From positions 1 to 39,595 of the forward strand of contig JAUYPV010000138.1 in the NCBI GenBank assembly GCA_030697555.1: 39,595 bases of DNA, read 5' to 3'. Numbering within the stretch: the first letter of the stretch is position 1; each line of letters starts with the position of its first letter. Under the pieces are notes generated by a model, which ran no database searches, was not told the DNA's origin, and saw only the letters and a list, made by a program, of their open reading frames with translations. Source of the stretch: Hyphomonadaceae bacterium (GTDB taxonomy: Bacteria > Pseudomonadota > Alphaproteobacteria > Caulobacterales > Hyphomonadaceae). Below, piece after piece: positions 18,241 to 26,050 of the stretch. The position numbers and the translations under genes were made by a program.

Positions 18241-18266
18241 CGCCGCCACCTGTGAAGGTGGCGGCG
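18241..18266. terminator. 11-bp perfect GC stem-loop after rhlE
   Basis: The arms 18241-18251 and 18256-18266 pair perfectly around a GTGA loop, 33 nt after the rhlE stop. There is no T tract directly after it on the plus strand, so it may stabilise the 3' end or act as a weak terminator. The remaining sequence to 18488 shows no gene I can support. Confidence 0.5.
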
Positions 18267-18488
18267 ACGCTTCCATTCCCGGCGGGGGGACGTGGGGGGA
18301 CTAGATCGCCGGGAAGCGGAACTCTTCTCCCAGAATGTCTATCTGACAGCGCGGGAATTACGGTTCAGGCAGCGCGCGGTTCCGGGAACTCCTGATATTT
18401 GGGAATTCATTTCCGGCTTCCAAGGCCTGATGTGTCATCGGATTGCGCCTTACCAGCGCCCCGGTCATCATGCATACACGGGGACGGC

Positions 18489-19196
18489 ATGAGCATCTGG
18501 TCGCAACTTGCGAATATGGCACAACGCGCCTTCGAAGAAGGCGAGGAGCCCTCGCGCGATGTTGGAACGCCGCTCTGCGGCCCAGACGCCAATGACCTTG
18601 AATTCACAGCCGCCATCGTCGGCCTCGGCGCCAAGCTGGCCAAGGCCGATGGCCTCGTCACTATCGACGAGGTGGCGACATTCTCACGCGTGTTCAAGGC
18701 GGCGCCGGGCGATGAGGCCGCGATGCGCCGCGTGTTCGATATCGCGCGACAGACCGTGCTCGGCTACGAGAGCTATGCCCGCCGCATCGCAAAGCGCTAC
18801 AGGGACCGGCCCTGCCTGCTCGAAGGCGTGCTCGACGGTCTGTTCCAGATCGCCGCAGCGGATGGCGCCGTCACCGCCGAGGAGATCGACTACCTGCGCA
18901 GCGTCTCCGACCTGTTCGGATTCCCGGAAGCAGATTTCCGGCGCATAAAGGCGACTCACCTCGGCGCCGACCCGGACGATCCCTATGCCATCCTGGGCGT
19001 GCCGCATGCCGCTTCCTTCGAGGACGTGCGGGCCGCCTACAGGCGGCTGATGCTGGAAAATCACCCTGATACGGTCGCGGGTTCGAAGTCGGCCCCGCGC
19101 GAATATGAACCAGTTGCGCACGAGAAGGCATCTGCGATCACCACCGCCTACGCCCGCATCCGCGCCGAGCGCGGTTTTCTCACCCGCGCCGATTGA
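18489..19196 (+). CDS. TerB-like/J-domain co-chaperone (DjlA-like)
   Basis: The 235-residue protein has a TerB-like helical domain at about 35-150 (FTAAIVGLGAKLAKADGLVT, LFQIAAADGAVTAEEIDYL) and a C-terminal J domain at about 160-230 with the diagnostic HPD motif at 192-194 (LMLENHPDTV). This layout matches DjlA proteins, which recruit DnaK, but the N-terminal membrane segment of E. coli DjlA is absent, as in many alphaproteobacterial forms. The start is the first ATG after a GC-rich gap, with a weak GGGACGG ribosome site. It is followed at 43 nt by a small membrane protein gene. Confidence 0.85.
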   Translation: MSIWSQLANMAQRAFEEGEEPSRDVGTPLCGPDANDLEFTAAIVGLGAKLAKADGLVTIDEVATFSRVFKAAPGDEAAMRRVFDIARQTVLGYESYARRIAKRYRDRPCLLEGVLDGLFQIAAADGAVTAEEIDYLRSVSDLFGFPEADFRRIKATHLGADPDDPYAILGVPHAASFEDVRAAYRRLMLENHPDTVAGSKSAPREYEPVAHEKASAITTAYARIRAERGFLTRAD

Positions 19197-19239
19197 CTTT
19201 TGACTCCGCGGGCGCACCTTTTACTGACGAGGAGTCGTT

Positions 19240-19515
19240 ATGACCGAAACCATGGGCCAGCCTGACATCGGCGCGCGCTTCCATCTGGCGCTGCAGAAGC
19301 TCGGCGGATTCCTTGGCAAGGCCGGGTTCGGGCTCTTCCTCATTGCCGCCGCCATTGCGGCCCTGGTCGCCACGACCTTCATCGGCCTGATGCTGGCGAT
19401 CGCCGCGGCCTTCCTGACTTTTGCCCACGGCATCAGCCGCCCGCGCCGCAAGGACGCCGCTTCGGATACGCTCGAAGCCCGCCAGACCGCCGACGGCTGG
19501 ATCATCGAAAGCTAG
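19240..19515 (+). CDS. Small membrane protein of unknown function
   Basis: The 91-residue product has two adjacent hydrophobic stretches (FGLFLIAAAIAALVATTF and LMLAIAAAFLTFAHGI) followed by a basic stop-transfer segment RPRRK and a polar tail ending DGWIIES. The ATG has a strong GAGGAG ribosome site 6 nt upstream. I do not recognise the family. It lies between the DjlA-like gene and an EamA transporter on the same strand. Confidence 0.65.
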   Translation: MTETMGQPDIGARFHLALQKLGGFLGKAGFGLFLIAAAIAALVATTFIGLMLAIAAAFLTFAHGISRPRRKDAASDTLEARQTADGWIIES

Positions 19516-19609
19516 TTTTTCCCGAAGGCTTGCGCGTGGCGCTCTGTGGAGCGAAACGTCACGGCCTCGTGAGTCTCTCATTTCACTCGATATTGTTCCG
19601 GGACCGGGG

Positions 19610-20503
19610 ATGAAACCCGCGGACTTCGCTCTTCTTGTCGGCGTCTGCCTTGCCTGGGCGCTCAATCTCGTCGTCACACGCTGGGCGGTGATCGATGGCG
19701 GGGCGCCGCCGCTGTTCTTCGCGGCGGTGAGGGTAGGGCTACTTGCCCTCGTGCTCTTGCCGTTTCTCCGGCCTGCGCCGCGCCAGATCGGGATGATGTT
19801 CCTGATCGCCATGGGCATGGCGGGCATTCATTTCGGCCTGCTGTTCGTCGGGCTGGCGCTGGCTGGCGCGAGCGTCGCGGCTGTCATCGGCCAGCTCGGC
19901 GTGCCCTTCACCACGATCCTCTCCGTGATGTTCCTCGGCGAGAAGATCGGGGTCTATCGCGCCGCCGGTATCGTGATGAGCTTTGGCGGAGTGATGATCA
20001 TCGTCATCGACCCGGCGGGATTCTCGCTCACCTTCGGCATTCTCTATCTGACCTTGGCCGCACTGGTCGGCTCGGTGGCCAACATCCTGATGAAGAGGAT
20101 CGAGCCCATGCCGGCTATGCGGCTGCAGGCGTGGATCGGGCTGTTCTCGATCACTCCGCTGCTGGCCGTGTCGCTGCTGACCGAGACCGGGCAGATGGCG
20201 CCCTATCTGGCGCTCGACTGGCGGGTGTATGCCGCGACCGTGTTCGCGGTTGCAGGCGTCTCGATCTTCGCGCATGGCAATTTCTATCGCCTGCTGAAGA
20301 AGTACGACGTGACCTTGGTGTCGCCTCTGACCCTGATGACGCCGGTGATGGGGGTGTTCCTGGGCATCGTCTTCCTGGGCGAGCCGCTCACTCCGCAGCT
20401 CGTGATTGGCGCAATCATAGCAATTGCTGGGGTCGGCGTGATCAGCATGCGGCGCAACCGCCGCTTCCCCGAAGCCTCGGTTGGCGACAAGATCGGCCAA
20501 TGA
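19610..20503 (+). CDS. EamA/DMT-superfamily transporter
   Basis: The 297-residue integral membrane protein has about ten hydrophobic segments in two homologous halves, the architecture of EamA (DMT) exporters. Visible family features are VCLAWALNLVVTRWAV in the first helix, GVPFTTILSVMFLGEKIG closing the first half, and SPLTLMTPVMGVFLGIVFLGEPL closing the second. Substrates are metabolites or drugs and cannot be predicted. ATG 19610 has a GGGA element about 7 nt upstream. Its stop overlaps the start of the downstream amidase gene (ATGA), so the two are coupled; a link to peptide or murein-fragment traffic is possible but unproven. Confidence 0.88.
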   Translation: MKPADFALLVGVCLAWALNLVVTRWAVIDGGAPPLFFAAVRVGLLALVLLPFLRPAPRQIGMMFLIAMGMAGIHFGLLFVGLALAGASVAAVIGQLGVPFTTILSVMFLGEKIGVYRAAGIVMSFGGVMIIVIDPAGFSLTFGILYLTLAALVGSVANILMKRIEPMPAMRLQAWIGLFSITPLLAVSLLTETGQMAPYLALDWRVYAATVFAVAGVSIFAHGNFYRLLKKYDVTLVSPLTLMTPVMGVFLGIVFLGEPLTPQLVIGAIIAIAGVGVISMRRNRRFPEASVGDKIGQ

Positions 20504-21255
20504 GTCTCAACATGCTCCAGGTCCACAGCCCCAACTTCAACGAGCGCCTGTTCCCGCTCGACATGCTGGTGCTGCACTACACCGGCATGAAGGACGGGCC
20601 GTCGGCGCTTGAGAAGATGCGCGATCCGGCGAGCAATGTTTCCGCCCACTACATGGTCGAGGAGGATGGCCGCGTCTTCTCACTGGTGGCCGAGGACAAG
20701 CGCGCCTGGCAGGCGGGACGGAGCTGGTGGCGGGGGGACGAGGACCTCAACTCGCGCTCGATCGGCATCGAGATCGTCAATGGCGGCCATGAGTTCGGCC
20801 TGCCGCCTTTTCCGGACATACAGATCGCGGCAGTGATCGAGCTGTGCCAGGGCATCCTCTCGCGCTGGCCGATTCCGCAGGCGCGAATCGTTGCGCACTC
20901 CGATATCGCGCCCGAGCGCAAGGAAGACCCGGGCGAGCGCTTCCCATGGAAGCGACTTGCTGACACAGGCATCGGCCTGTGGCCGCCCGACAAGTCGCCG
21001 GTCGAGCCCTGGATGATGCATGGCGCGGCCAAGGGTGACAAAGGCATCACGGTCGACGGGCTGCGCGAGGCGCTGGCAGGCATCGGCTACAAGGTTGAAC
21101 GTACAGGGGAGTTCGACGAACCGCTCGCCGCTGTAGTGCGGGCTTTCCAGCGCCGCTGGCGTCCGATGGTGGTGACGGGGCAGGGCGATGTCGAGACTGT
21201 GGCGCGCGCCTTCGCTGTGGCGCAGCTGACACAGGCAGCCGATCTGCAACGGTGA
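20500..21255 (+). CDS. N-acetylmuramoyl-L-alanine amidase, AmpD/AmiD type
   Basis: The 251-residue protein is an amidase_2 enzyme that cleaves the bond between MurNAc and L-Ala. Family features are VLHYTG with the first zinc His, VSAHYMVEEDGRVFSLV, AWQAGRSWW, SIGIEIVNGG, and HSDIAPERKEDPGERFPW with the second His and Asp. The C-terminal 70 residues form a small helical domain with AFQRRWRP, as in AmiD. No signal peptide is seen, so it should act in the cytosol on recycled anhydromuropeptides like AmpD, despite the AmiD-like tail. It is translationally coupled to the EamA gene. Confidence 0.9.
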   Translation: MSLNMLQVHSPNFNERLFPLDMLVLHYTGMKDGPSALEKMRDPASNVSAHYMVEEDGRVFSLVAEDKRAWQAGRSWWRGDEDLNSRSIGIEIVNGGHEFGLPPFPDIQIAAVIELCQGILSRWPIPQARIVAHSDIAPERKEDPGERFPWKRLADTGIGLWPPDKSPVEPWMMHGAAKGDKGITVDGLREALAGIGYKVERTGEFDEPLAAVVRAFQRRWRPMVVTGQGDVETVARAFAVAQLTQAADLQR

Positions 21256-21326
21256 TGCGACGAAATCGCTAATGCCGCGTTTACCATTGTGACCTCATCC
21301 TTTGTGGAGGTTGAGCGGAGTAGGCC

Positions 21327-21782
21327 ATGGCGCCGTCCGGTTCTCTTCATCGTCTGATCTATCTCAGCTCCGCTGTCGGAGTTCTGCGGGCTGACGAGCT
21401 CGACCGAATTTACCTCAGATCACAGGCATCGAATGGCGGGGCGGGGGTCACCGGCCTGCTGCTGTTTGTCGAAGGCTCGTTCCTGCAGGTGCTGGAAGGC
21501 CCGGCGGCGGGTGTGGCCAGCCTGATGCAGAAGATTCGCCGCGACCGGCGGCACACCGGGATCACCACACTGTATTCGGGCGCCTGCGCCGAGCGCACTT
21601 TCGCCGATTCACCGCTGCACTACGTGCCTGCGCGAAACCTTAGCGTGGGCGAGAAGAGTGCGTTCGCCGACCTGCGCCAGACCGTGCAGGCGCGCTCCGT
21701 CCTGATGGGCCCGCCAGCTCCCAGCGCCGACCACGGCCTCTCTGCCTTTCTCACATCGTTCGCTGAAGTGCGCACGGCGTAA
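21327..21782 (+). CDS. BLUF-domain blue-light sensor protein
   Basis: The 151-residue protein is a short single-domain BLUF photoreceptor that binds FAD. The photochemical residues are present with the same spacing as in AppA: Tyr12 (RLIYLSS), Asn36 (ASNGGAGVTGLL) and Gln54 (GSFLQVLEG). The KIRRDRRHTG segment after the core is typical. There is no fused output domain; the last 50 residues form a short helical extension. Short BLUF proteins usually act through a partner protein, and none is evident nearby. ATG 21327 has GGAG 7 nt upstream. Confidence 0.9.
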   Translation: MAPSGSLHRLIYLSSAVGVLRADELDRIYLRSQASNGGAGVTGLLLFVEGSFLQVLEGPAAGVASLMQKIRRDRRHTGITTLYSGACAERTFADSPLHYVPARNLSVGEKSAFADLRQTVQARSVLMGPPAPSADHGLSAFLTSFAEVRTA

Positions 21783-21981
21783 CGGCCTGCCCAGGCTTCA
21801 CCCGTCGTCGACTACCAGTAGCCGGGCGCCCCGTTTCTGGCGCATGCACTCGGCGCCGCCGATTTTTTCGGCAACAATCGCTGTCGCAACGCCGGCCACA
21901 GGCCCCACGTGTTGATTATGGGGCCGCTCGGACGTCTGGTGCCGGCGGTGTTGGGCGAACCTCTGAACGGAACAGGTCGCG

Positions 21982-23739
21982 ATGATCCAGAACCTCTTGC
22001 GGCGACTGGCGGTCGCTGCTTGTGCGCTCGCATTCGCGGGCGCGGCGTACGCCCAGAAGATAGCGATAACGGACGCCACTGTGTTCGACGCGACCGGCGC
22101 CGATCCTTTTGTTGCAACGGTGGTGATCTCTGACGGGCGGATCGAAAGCGTCATTCCCGGCGGCAAAGCGCCGCGCGGCGCCCGTGTGATCCGCGCCAAA
22201 GGCATGGCGCTGGTCCCTGGCTTCTTCGACCTGCACACTCATTTTACCGCCAACGGCTCGCCGCGCGCCGCTCCGCAGATCAACCAGGCATACGTGGCAG
22301 CGGGTGTCACGACGGTGAACGACTTCCATCAGCCGCCCGAGGCGTTCGCCGCCCGCCAGACCTGGTATCTCTCAATGCCATCGCCGCATGTGAACTTTGC
22401 GGCGCGGATGAGCACGCAGGGCGGTCACGGCGCCGACTGGGCCGACCAGAATACGACCAAATGGGTCAACACGCCGTTCGCCGCGAAGGAAGCTGTCACG
22501 GCTCTCCTTCCCTATAAACCAGGCGCGATAAAGGTTTTTGCGGACGGCTGGCGCTATGGCTCGGGTGTCGACAACACCAGCATGGATCTTCCGACATTGT
22601 CGGCCATCGTCGAGACAGCGCACACCGCGAAACTTCCGGTGCTGACGCACACGGTGACCGTGGAGCGCGGCAAGATTGCCGCGAAGGCCGGCGTCGATGT
22701 CATTGCCCACAGCCTGCAGGATGTTCCCGTCGATCAGGAGCTGATCGACTTGATGCTCAAGAGCGGCACGGCCTACGCCCCGACACTGGCCGTCTACGAG
22801 CCGGTGAAGCCGGGACAGCCAAGTCCTGCGAGCGACGACGCCAACCTCAAGGTGCGCAAGACGCGTTTCGGCATCTCATTGGGCAATGTGAAAGCGCTGC
22901 ATGACGCCGGCGTGCCGATTGCGTTAGGCACGGACGCCGGCATGCCGTCCACGCCGCACGGCCTTTCCACGTTGCGCGAGATGGAGCTGCTTGTGGAAGC
23001 AGGACTGACTCCATCTGAAGCCCTGATTGCCGGAACCGCCAACAGCGCAAAGGCGATCGGCCAGACCGACCGCGGCATAATCGAAGCGGGAAAGCTGGCT
23101 GATCTTGTGCTGATCGATGGCAAGCCCTGGCAGACCATTTCGGATGTACGCAAGATAGTGCGCACGTTTGTCGATGGCAAAACGGTATTCGACAAAGGTG
23201 CGACCAGGCCTCTCAGCGAGGAATACCCGCCAGCGCTCGTTTCCCCTCAGGCGTTGATCGCTGACTTCCAGCGCCTCGACGGCCGCACCGCCTCCGGCGC
23301 CTTGCCGGTGATGGACATCGATGGCGGCAAGGAGCGCTCGACCCAGATCATGACCGTTGTCGAACGCGATGAATCAGGCCGCTTCCTGTCCGTTCATGCG
23401 AGGATGGCGCCGCGCGAGAAGCCTCATACCGAAATCGTGCTGCCCCTAACCCCGGGGGCCGTTGTTCCGGTGGATGCACGCGCTTTCAAGGGAGTGCGCT
23501 TCGATTTTCACGGCAAGGGTGAATACCGCCTCGGGGTGATGACGACGTCCGGCCTTTGGACGCACGCTTTTTCTTCGGACGGAGGATGGGCGGCGGTGCA
23601 GGTCCCGTTCGAGCAGCTCGTCACGTCTGCTGAAGGCGCCAACTGGACACCGGGCGCGATCCTGGCCGTGCATTTCATGATCGAGCGTGGCGCCGGAGAG
23701 GCTGCCTGGATGGAGATCGATGACATCTCTTTCTATTGA
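21982..23739 (+). CDS. Exported amidohydrolase with C-terminal CIA30-like domain
   Basis: The 585-residue protein has a signal peptide (cleavage near AYAQK), a metal-dependent amidohydrolase domain up to about residue 400, and a beta-rich tail of about 160 residues. Metal-site features are FDLHTHF, a probable carbamylated Lys in AIKVFADG, His in LTHTV and IAHSL, and Asp in LGTDAGMPS. NSAKAIGQTDRGIIEAGKLADLVLID is the usual family end. The tail (MDIDGGKERSTQIMTVVERD to EIDDISFY) resembles the CIA30 sugar-binding-like fold. It is probably a periplasmic imidazolonepropionase-like hydrolase of unknown substrate. The gene ends 3 nt from a convergent gene. Confidence 0.85.
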   Translation: MIQNLLRRLAVAACALAFAGAAYAQKIAITDATVFDATGADPFVATVVISDGRIESVIPGGKAPRGARVIRAKGMALVPGFFDLHTHFTANGSPRAAPQINQAYVAAGVTTVNDFHQPPEAFAARQTWYLSMPSPHVNFAARMSTQGGHGADWADQNTTKWVNTPFAAKEAVTALLPYKPGAIKVFADGWRYGSGVDNTSMDLPTLSAIVETAHTAKLPVLTHTVTVERGKIAAKAGVDVIAHSLQDVPVDQELIDLMLKSGTAYAPTLAVYEPVKPGQPSPASDDANLKVRKTRFGISLGNVKALHDAGVPIALGTDAGMPSTPHGLSTLREMELLVEAGLTPSEALIAGTANSAKAIGQTDRGIIEAGKLADLVLIDGKPWQTISDVRKIVRTFVDGKTVFDKGATRPLSEEYPPALVSPQALIADFQRLDGRTASGALPVMDIDGGKERSTQIMTVVERDESGRFLSVHARMAPREKPHTEIVLPLTPGAVVPVDARAFKGVRFDFHGKGEYRLGVMTTSGLWTHAFSSDGGWAAVQVPFEQLVTSAEGANWTPGAILAVHFMIERGAGEAAWMEIDDISFY

Positions 23740-23742
23740 CGC

Positions 23743-24183
23743 CTACGCCATGTTCGCGTGGGCGACGTAGTTGGCGCGGACGCGCACGGGCCGCGAGAAT
23801 GCGGGCTGGCCGACCACGGCGATCGTGAATCCCCTGGCGTGGTCCATCGTGAGGTCGGCCGAGATCGTCTCGCCGGCGCGCACGCGGCGCGCGGGCTGGT
23901 CGTCGCCGAACGAAATGACGCGCACGCCCGGCATGTCGTTGGTGATGTAGACGCGCACGCGTTCGTCCTCGTGCATCAGCAGCGTGTCGCGCGTTTCGCT
24001 CCATACCTGACCGGCATAGCGCCATGTCTGCCGCGAGAATCCGTCGGACACGGCGAGGACGAGTTCGCGGTCAACCTCGAAATCCTCGTGGCGCTGCGGT
24101 TCGGCGAAGGCGGGTGAGATGCCGATGCCGGCGAGGATCGCCACACACGTGGCCGCGGCCATGGCTTCGCTGTGCTTGAGCAA
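23743..24183 (-). CDS. Small exported protein of unknown function
   Basis: The 146-residue product has a signal peptide ending near SPAFAEP and a mature part of about 120 residues rich in alternating beta-strand patterns (RVRVYITNDMPGVRVISFGD, ARGFTIAVVGQPAFSRPVRV). I do not recognise the family. I chose the TTG at 24183 because a strong GGAGGGG ribosome site lies 5-6 nt upstream and the next residues (LKHSEAM) give a positively charged signal start; the ATG at 24162 lacks a site. It is transcribed toward, and ends 3 nt from, the amidohydrolase gene. A cytochrome c gene lies upstream on the same strand. Confidence 0.6.
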   Translation of the reverse strand: MLKHSEAMAAATCVAILAGIGISPAFAEPQRHEDFEVDRELVLAVSDGFSRQTWRYAGQVWSETRDTLLMHEDERVRVYITNDMPGVRVISFGDDQPARRVRAGETISADLTMDHARGFTIAVVGQPAFSRPVRVRANYVAHANMA

Positions 24184-24381
24184 ATCGTCCCCTCCTTGCA
24201 CCGAACAGGGTCGCGCCCGACCGCGATCCGATGGAAGGCTCACGTCGCCCCAGGCCCAAGTCAACCGCGGCAGATTCGTCCGCAGCGCAGGCGCTGGTCG
24301 CGTGGTGATCTCGCAACAACATGGGTTGGTCTGGCCGGATAGCCGAACCGGACAGCGAGGCGGCGGATTGGCGCCGTAGGT

Positions 24382-24702
24382 CTACTCGGCCTTCACTTCG
24401 GGCAGGCCGCCATCGGCGGGCAGGCCCTTGTGGGTGAGGTAGACGGCGATGTTGCGCTTGTCTTCGTCGGTGAGGCCAGACGCCATCACAGCCATTGTGC
24501 CTGTGGTGAGCTTCTCAACAACGGCGGCGGGGTCGAGCGTCGCCAGCTTGTCCTCCAGCGGCGCATTGTTGAGGCCGGCCGCGTGGCACATCTTGCAGCG
24601 CGCTTCGTAGACGGCGGCGCCTTCGGCGGGGCCGGGCTCGGCGAACGCCGCAGGAGCGGCGAGAAGGCCCAGACCAAGGACCGCAAGAGACGTCAGTTTC
24701 AT
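24382..24702 (-). CDS. Small class I c-type cytochrome
   Basis: The 106-residue protein has a Sec signal (AAPAAFAEPG) and a single haem-binding CKMCH motif at about residues 36-40, with a candidate distal Met ligand in GTMAVMASGLTDED. This is the size and layout of a cytochrome c5/c-555-like periplasmic electron carrier. ATG 24702 has GGAGGG 5 nt upstream. The 198-bp gap to the next minus-strand gene shows no obvious signals. The redox partner cannot be inferred. Confidence 0.9.
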   Translation of the reverse strand: MKLTSLAVLGLGLLAAPAAFAEPGPAEGAAVYEARCKMCHAAGLNNAPLEDKLATLDPAAVVEKLTTGTMAVMASGLTDEDKRNIAVYLTHKGLPADGGLPEVKAE

Positions 24703-24836
24703 CAGAACCCTCCAGTTTACGCAGCGCCAGCTTGTAATGTTTCGAGCCTGAACAGGCCATGACCAAGAGCAGTTATTGCCGCAGTGCGCTCTTCCGGCCT
24801 CAGAAACGGGCTGAATCGCCTAATCCGTCGGGATTT

Positions 24837-24842
24837 GATATG
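24837..24842 (+). promoter_or_regulatory. -10-like element of rnpB
   Basis: GATATG at 24837-24842 is 10 nt upstream of the first base of the RNase P P1 helix, the right place for a -10 element. No good -35 is seen at 16-18 bp spacing. The same -10 hexamer appears in the proposed rhlE promoter. Confidence 0.35.
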
Positions 24843-24852
24843 AGACGCCTTC

Positions 24853-25270
<418 letters not shown>

Positions 25271-25363
25271 GAAATTTATCCGTTTCCTGTGAGCAGAGGG
25301 CGCGGCGTTTTCAACCGCGCGAATGCCTGTAGATTCAGCCGGGTCCGGCCATCCACCCAAATG

Positions 25364-25383
25364 GGATAAACAAGTTATCCACA
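25364..25383. promoter_or_regulatory. DnaA box with inverted half-site
   Basis: TTATCCACA at 25375-25383 is a perfect consensus DnaA box. GGATAA at 25364-25369 is the inverted form of its first six bases, 5 nt upstream. It lies 203 nt before mraZ and about 105 nt after rnpB. A single 9-mer match occurs by chance only rarely in GC-rich DNA. Confidence 0.55.
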
Positions 25384-25396
25384 GGGCGGGGTGTAA

Positions 25397-25401
25397 GACT
25401 C
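25397..25401. promoter_or_regulatory. GANTC site (CcrM methylation motif)
   Basis: GACTC at 25397-25401 matches GANTC, methylated by CcrM in most alphaproteobacteria. It is a short motif, but such sites upstream of division genes are targets for GcrA/CcrM control in Caulobacter. Confidence 0.35.
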
Positions 25402-25444
25402 AACAGCCTACCGGATTTGTTCCGCCGCGGCCGGGCCGAAGTGG

Positions 25445-25459
25445 TTAACGACCCCTTAC
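25445..25459. promoter_or_regulatory. Partial CtrA-like site
   Basis: TTAA (25445-25448), 7 nt, TTAC (25456-25459) differs by one base from the TTAA-N7-TTAA CtrA consensus. It is directly upstream of the MraZ boxes. Weak on its own. Confidence 0.3.
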
Positions 25460-25461
25460 CT

Positions 25462-25496
25462 TCCCGTTGTTTCCCATGCTCTCCCATGGTATCCCG
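25462..25496 (-). promoter_or_regulatory. Four phased MraZ boxes (dcw operator)
   Basis: TCCCR occurs at 25462, 25472, 25482 and 25492, i.e. exactly every 10 bp. On the minus strand this reads CGGGA-N5-TGGGA-N5-TGGGA-N5-CGGGA, the repeated TGGGN-N5 pattern known to be bound by MraZ upstream of its own gene. The array lies 90 nt before mraZ, supporting autoregulation of the dcw operon. Four copies rather than three are present. Confidence 0.85.
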
Positions 25497-25585
25497 TAGA
25501 CCTCCGCGGTTGGGGCAATCGTGGAGTAAAATCAAAGGGTGCGCACCCCACGTCGGGGTTAGCGCTTAGCGGGCAAAACGGGGTG

Positions 25586-26050
25586 ATGTTCCTCTCCTCC
25601 TACGAGAGCACGGTGGACGTGAAAAAGCGGGTTTCGATCCCCGCACCTTTCCGCAAATCACTCGGCGGCGAGGACAGCGTTTTCCTGTGGCCATCGCTCG
25701 ACAAGCCCTGCCTGGAAGGCGGCGGCACGGCACTGGTCCGCCGGTTCCAGCGCTCCATATCTCGCCTCAGGCCCTTGGATCCGCGCCGTCACGCGCTGGA
25801 AACCGCAATCTTTGGCCAGGGCCGTTTCGCGAAGTTCGACGAGGGTGGACGCATCGTGCTTGAGGGCGAGCTGCTTTCCCATGCCGGCATCGAGGACAAG
25901 GCGCGCTTCGTCGGCCTCGGTGACCGCTTCCAGATCTGGGCGCCGGCGACGCACCAGCCGCGGCTCGCCGAGATGCGCAAGCTGGCGCTCGAAAGCGCCG
26001 ACCTGCTCGAAGGCGACAGCGACGGCAACCAAGCGGTGGCCGCCGAATGA
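25586..26050 (+). CDS. mraZ: MraZ, transcriptional regulator of the dcw cluster
   Basis: The 154-residue protein is an MraZ/AbrB-like DNA-binding protein that forms ring-shaped oligomers. It starts MFLSSYESTVDVKKRVSIPAPFR, the first SpoVT/AbrB-type repeat, and a second repeat follows with AKFDEGGRIVLEGELLSHAGI and DRFQIWAP. ATG 25586 is preferred over the adjacent GTG 25583 because it gives the family start MFLS. The stop overlaps the rsmH start (ATGA). Cognate boxes lie at 25462-25496. Confidence 0.93.
   Translation: MFLSSYESTVDVKKRVSIPAPFRKSLGGEDSVFLWPSLDKPCLEGGGTALVRRFQRSISRLRPLDPRRHALETAIFGQGRFAKFDEGGRIVLEGELLSHAGIEDKARFVGLGDRFQIWAPATHQPRLAEMRKLALESADLLEGDSDGNQAVAAE

Larger units (their letters stand above)
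25271..25585. promoter_or_regulatory. Regulatory region between rnpB and mraZ
   Basis: No gene is seen in this 315-bp gap. It contains a GC stem-loop after rnpB (25300-25305 with 25315-25320), a DnaA box, a GANTC site, a partial CtrA-like site, four MraZ boxes, a TAAAAT hexamer (25527-25532) that could be a -10 element though no -35 is seen, and a 12-bp perfect palindrome (25537-25548). It must hold the main promoter of the dcw operon. Confidence 0.7.

Noticed and set aside
18241-18266. Strong Rho-independent terminator for rhlE
   Set aside because: The stem is strong, but no T run follows on the plus strand, so it is listed only as a stem-loop with modest confidence.
25537-25548. GGGTGCGCACCC palindrome as a repressor operator
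   Set aside because: Twelve-base GC palindromes are common in such DNA, and no regulator can be linked to it; recorded only within the mraZ leader.
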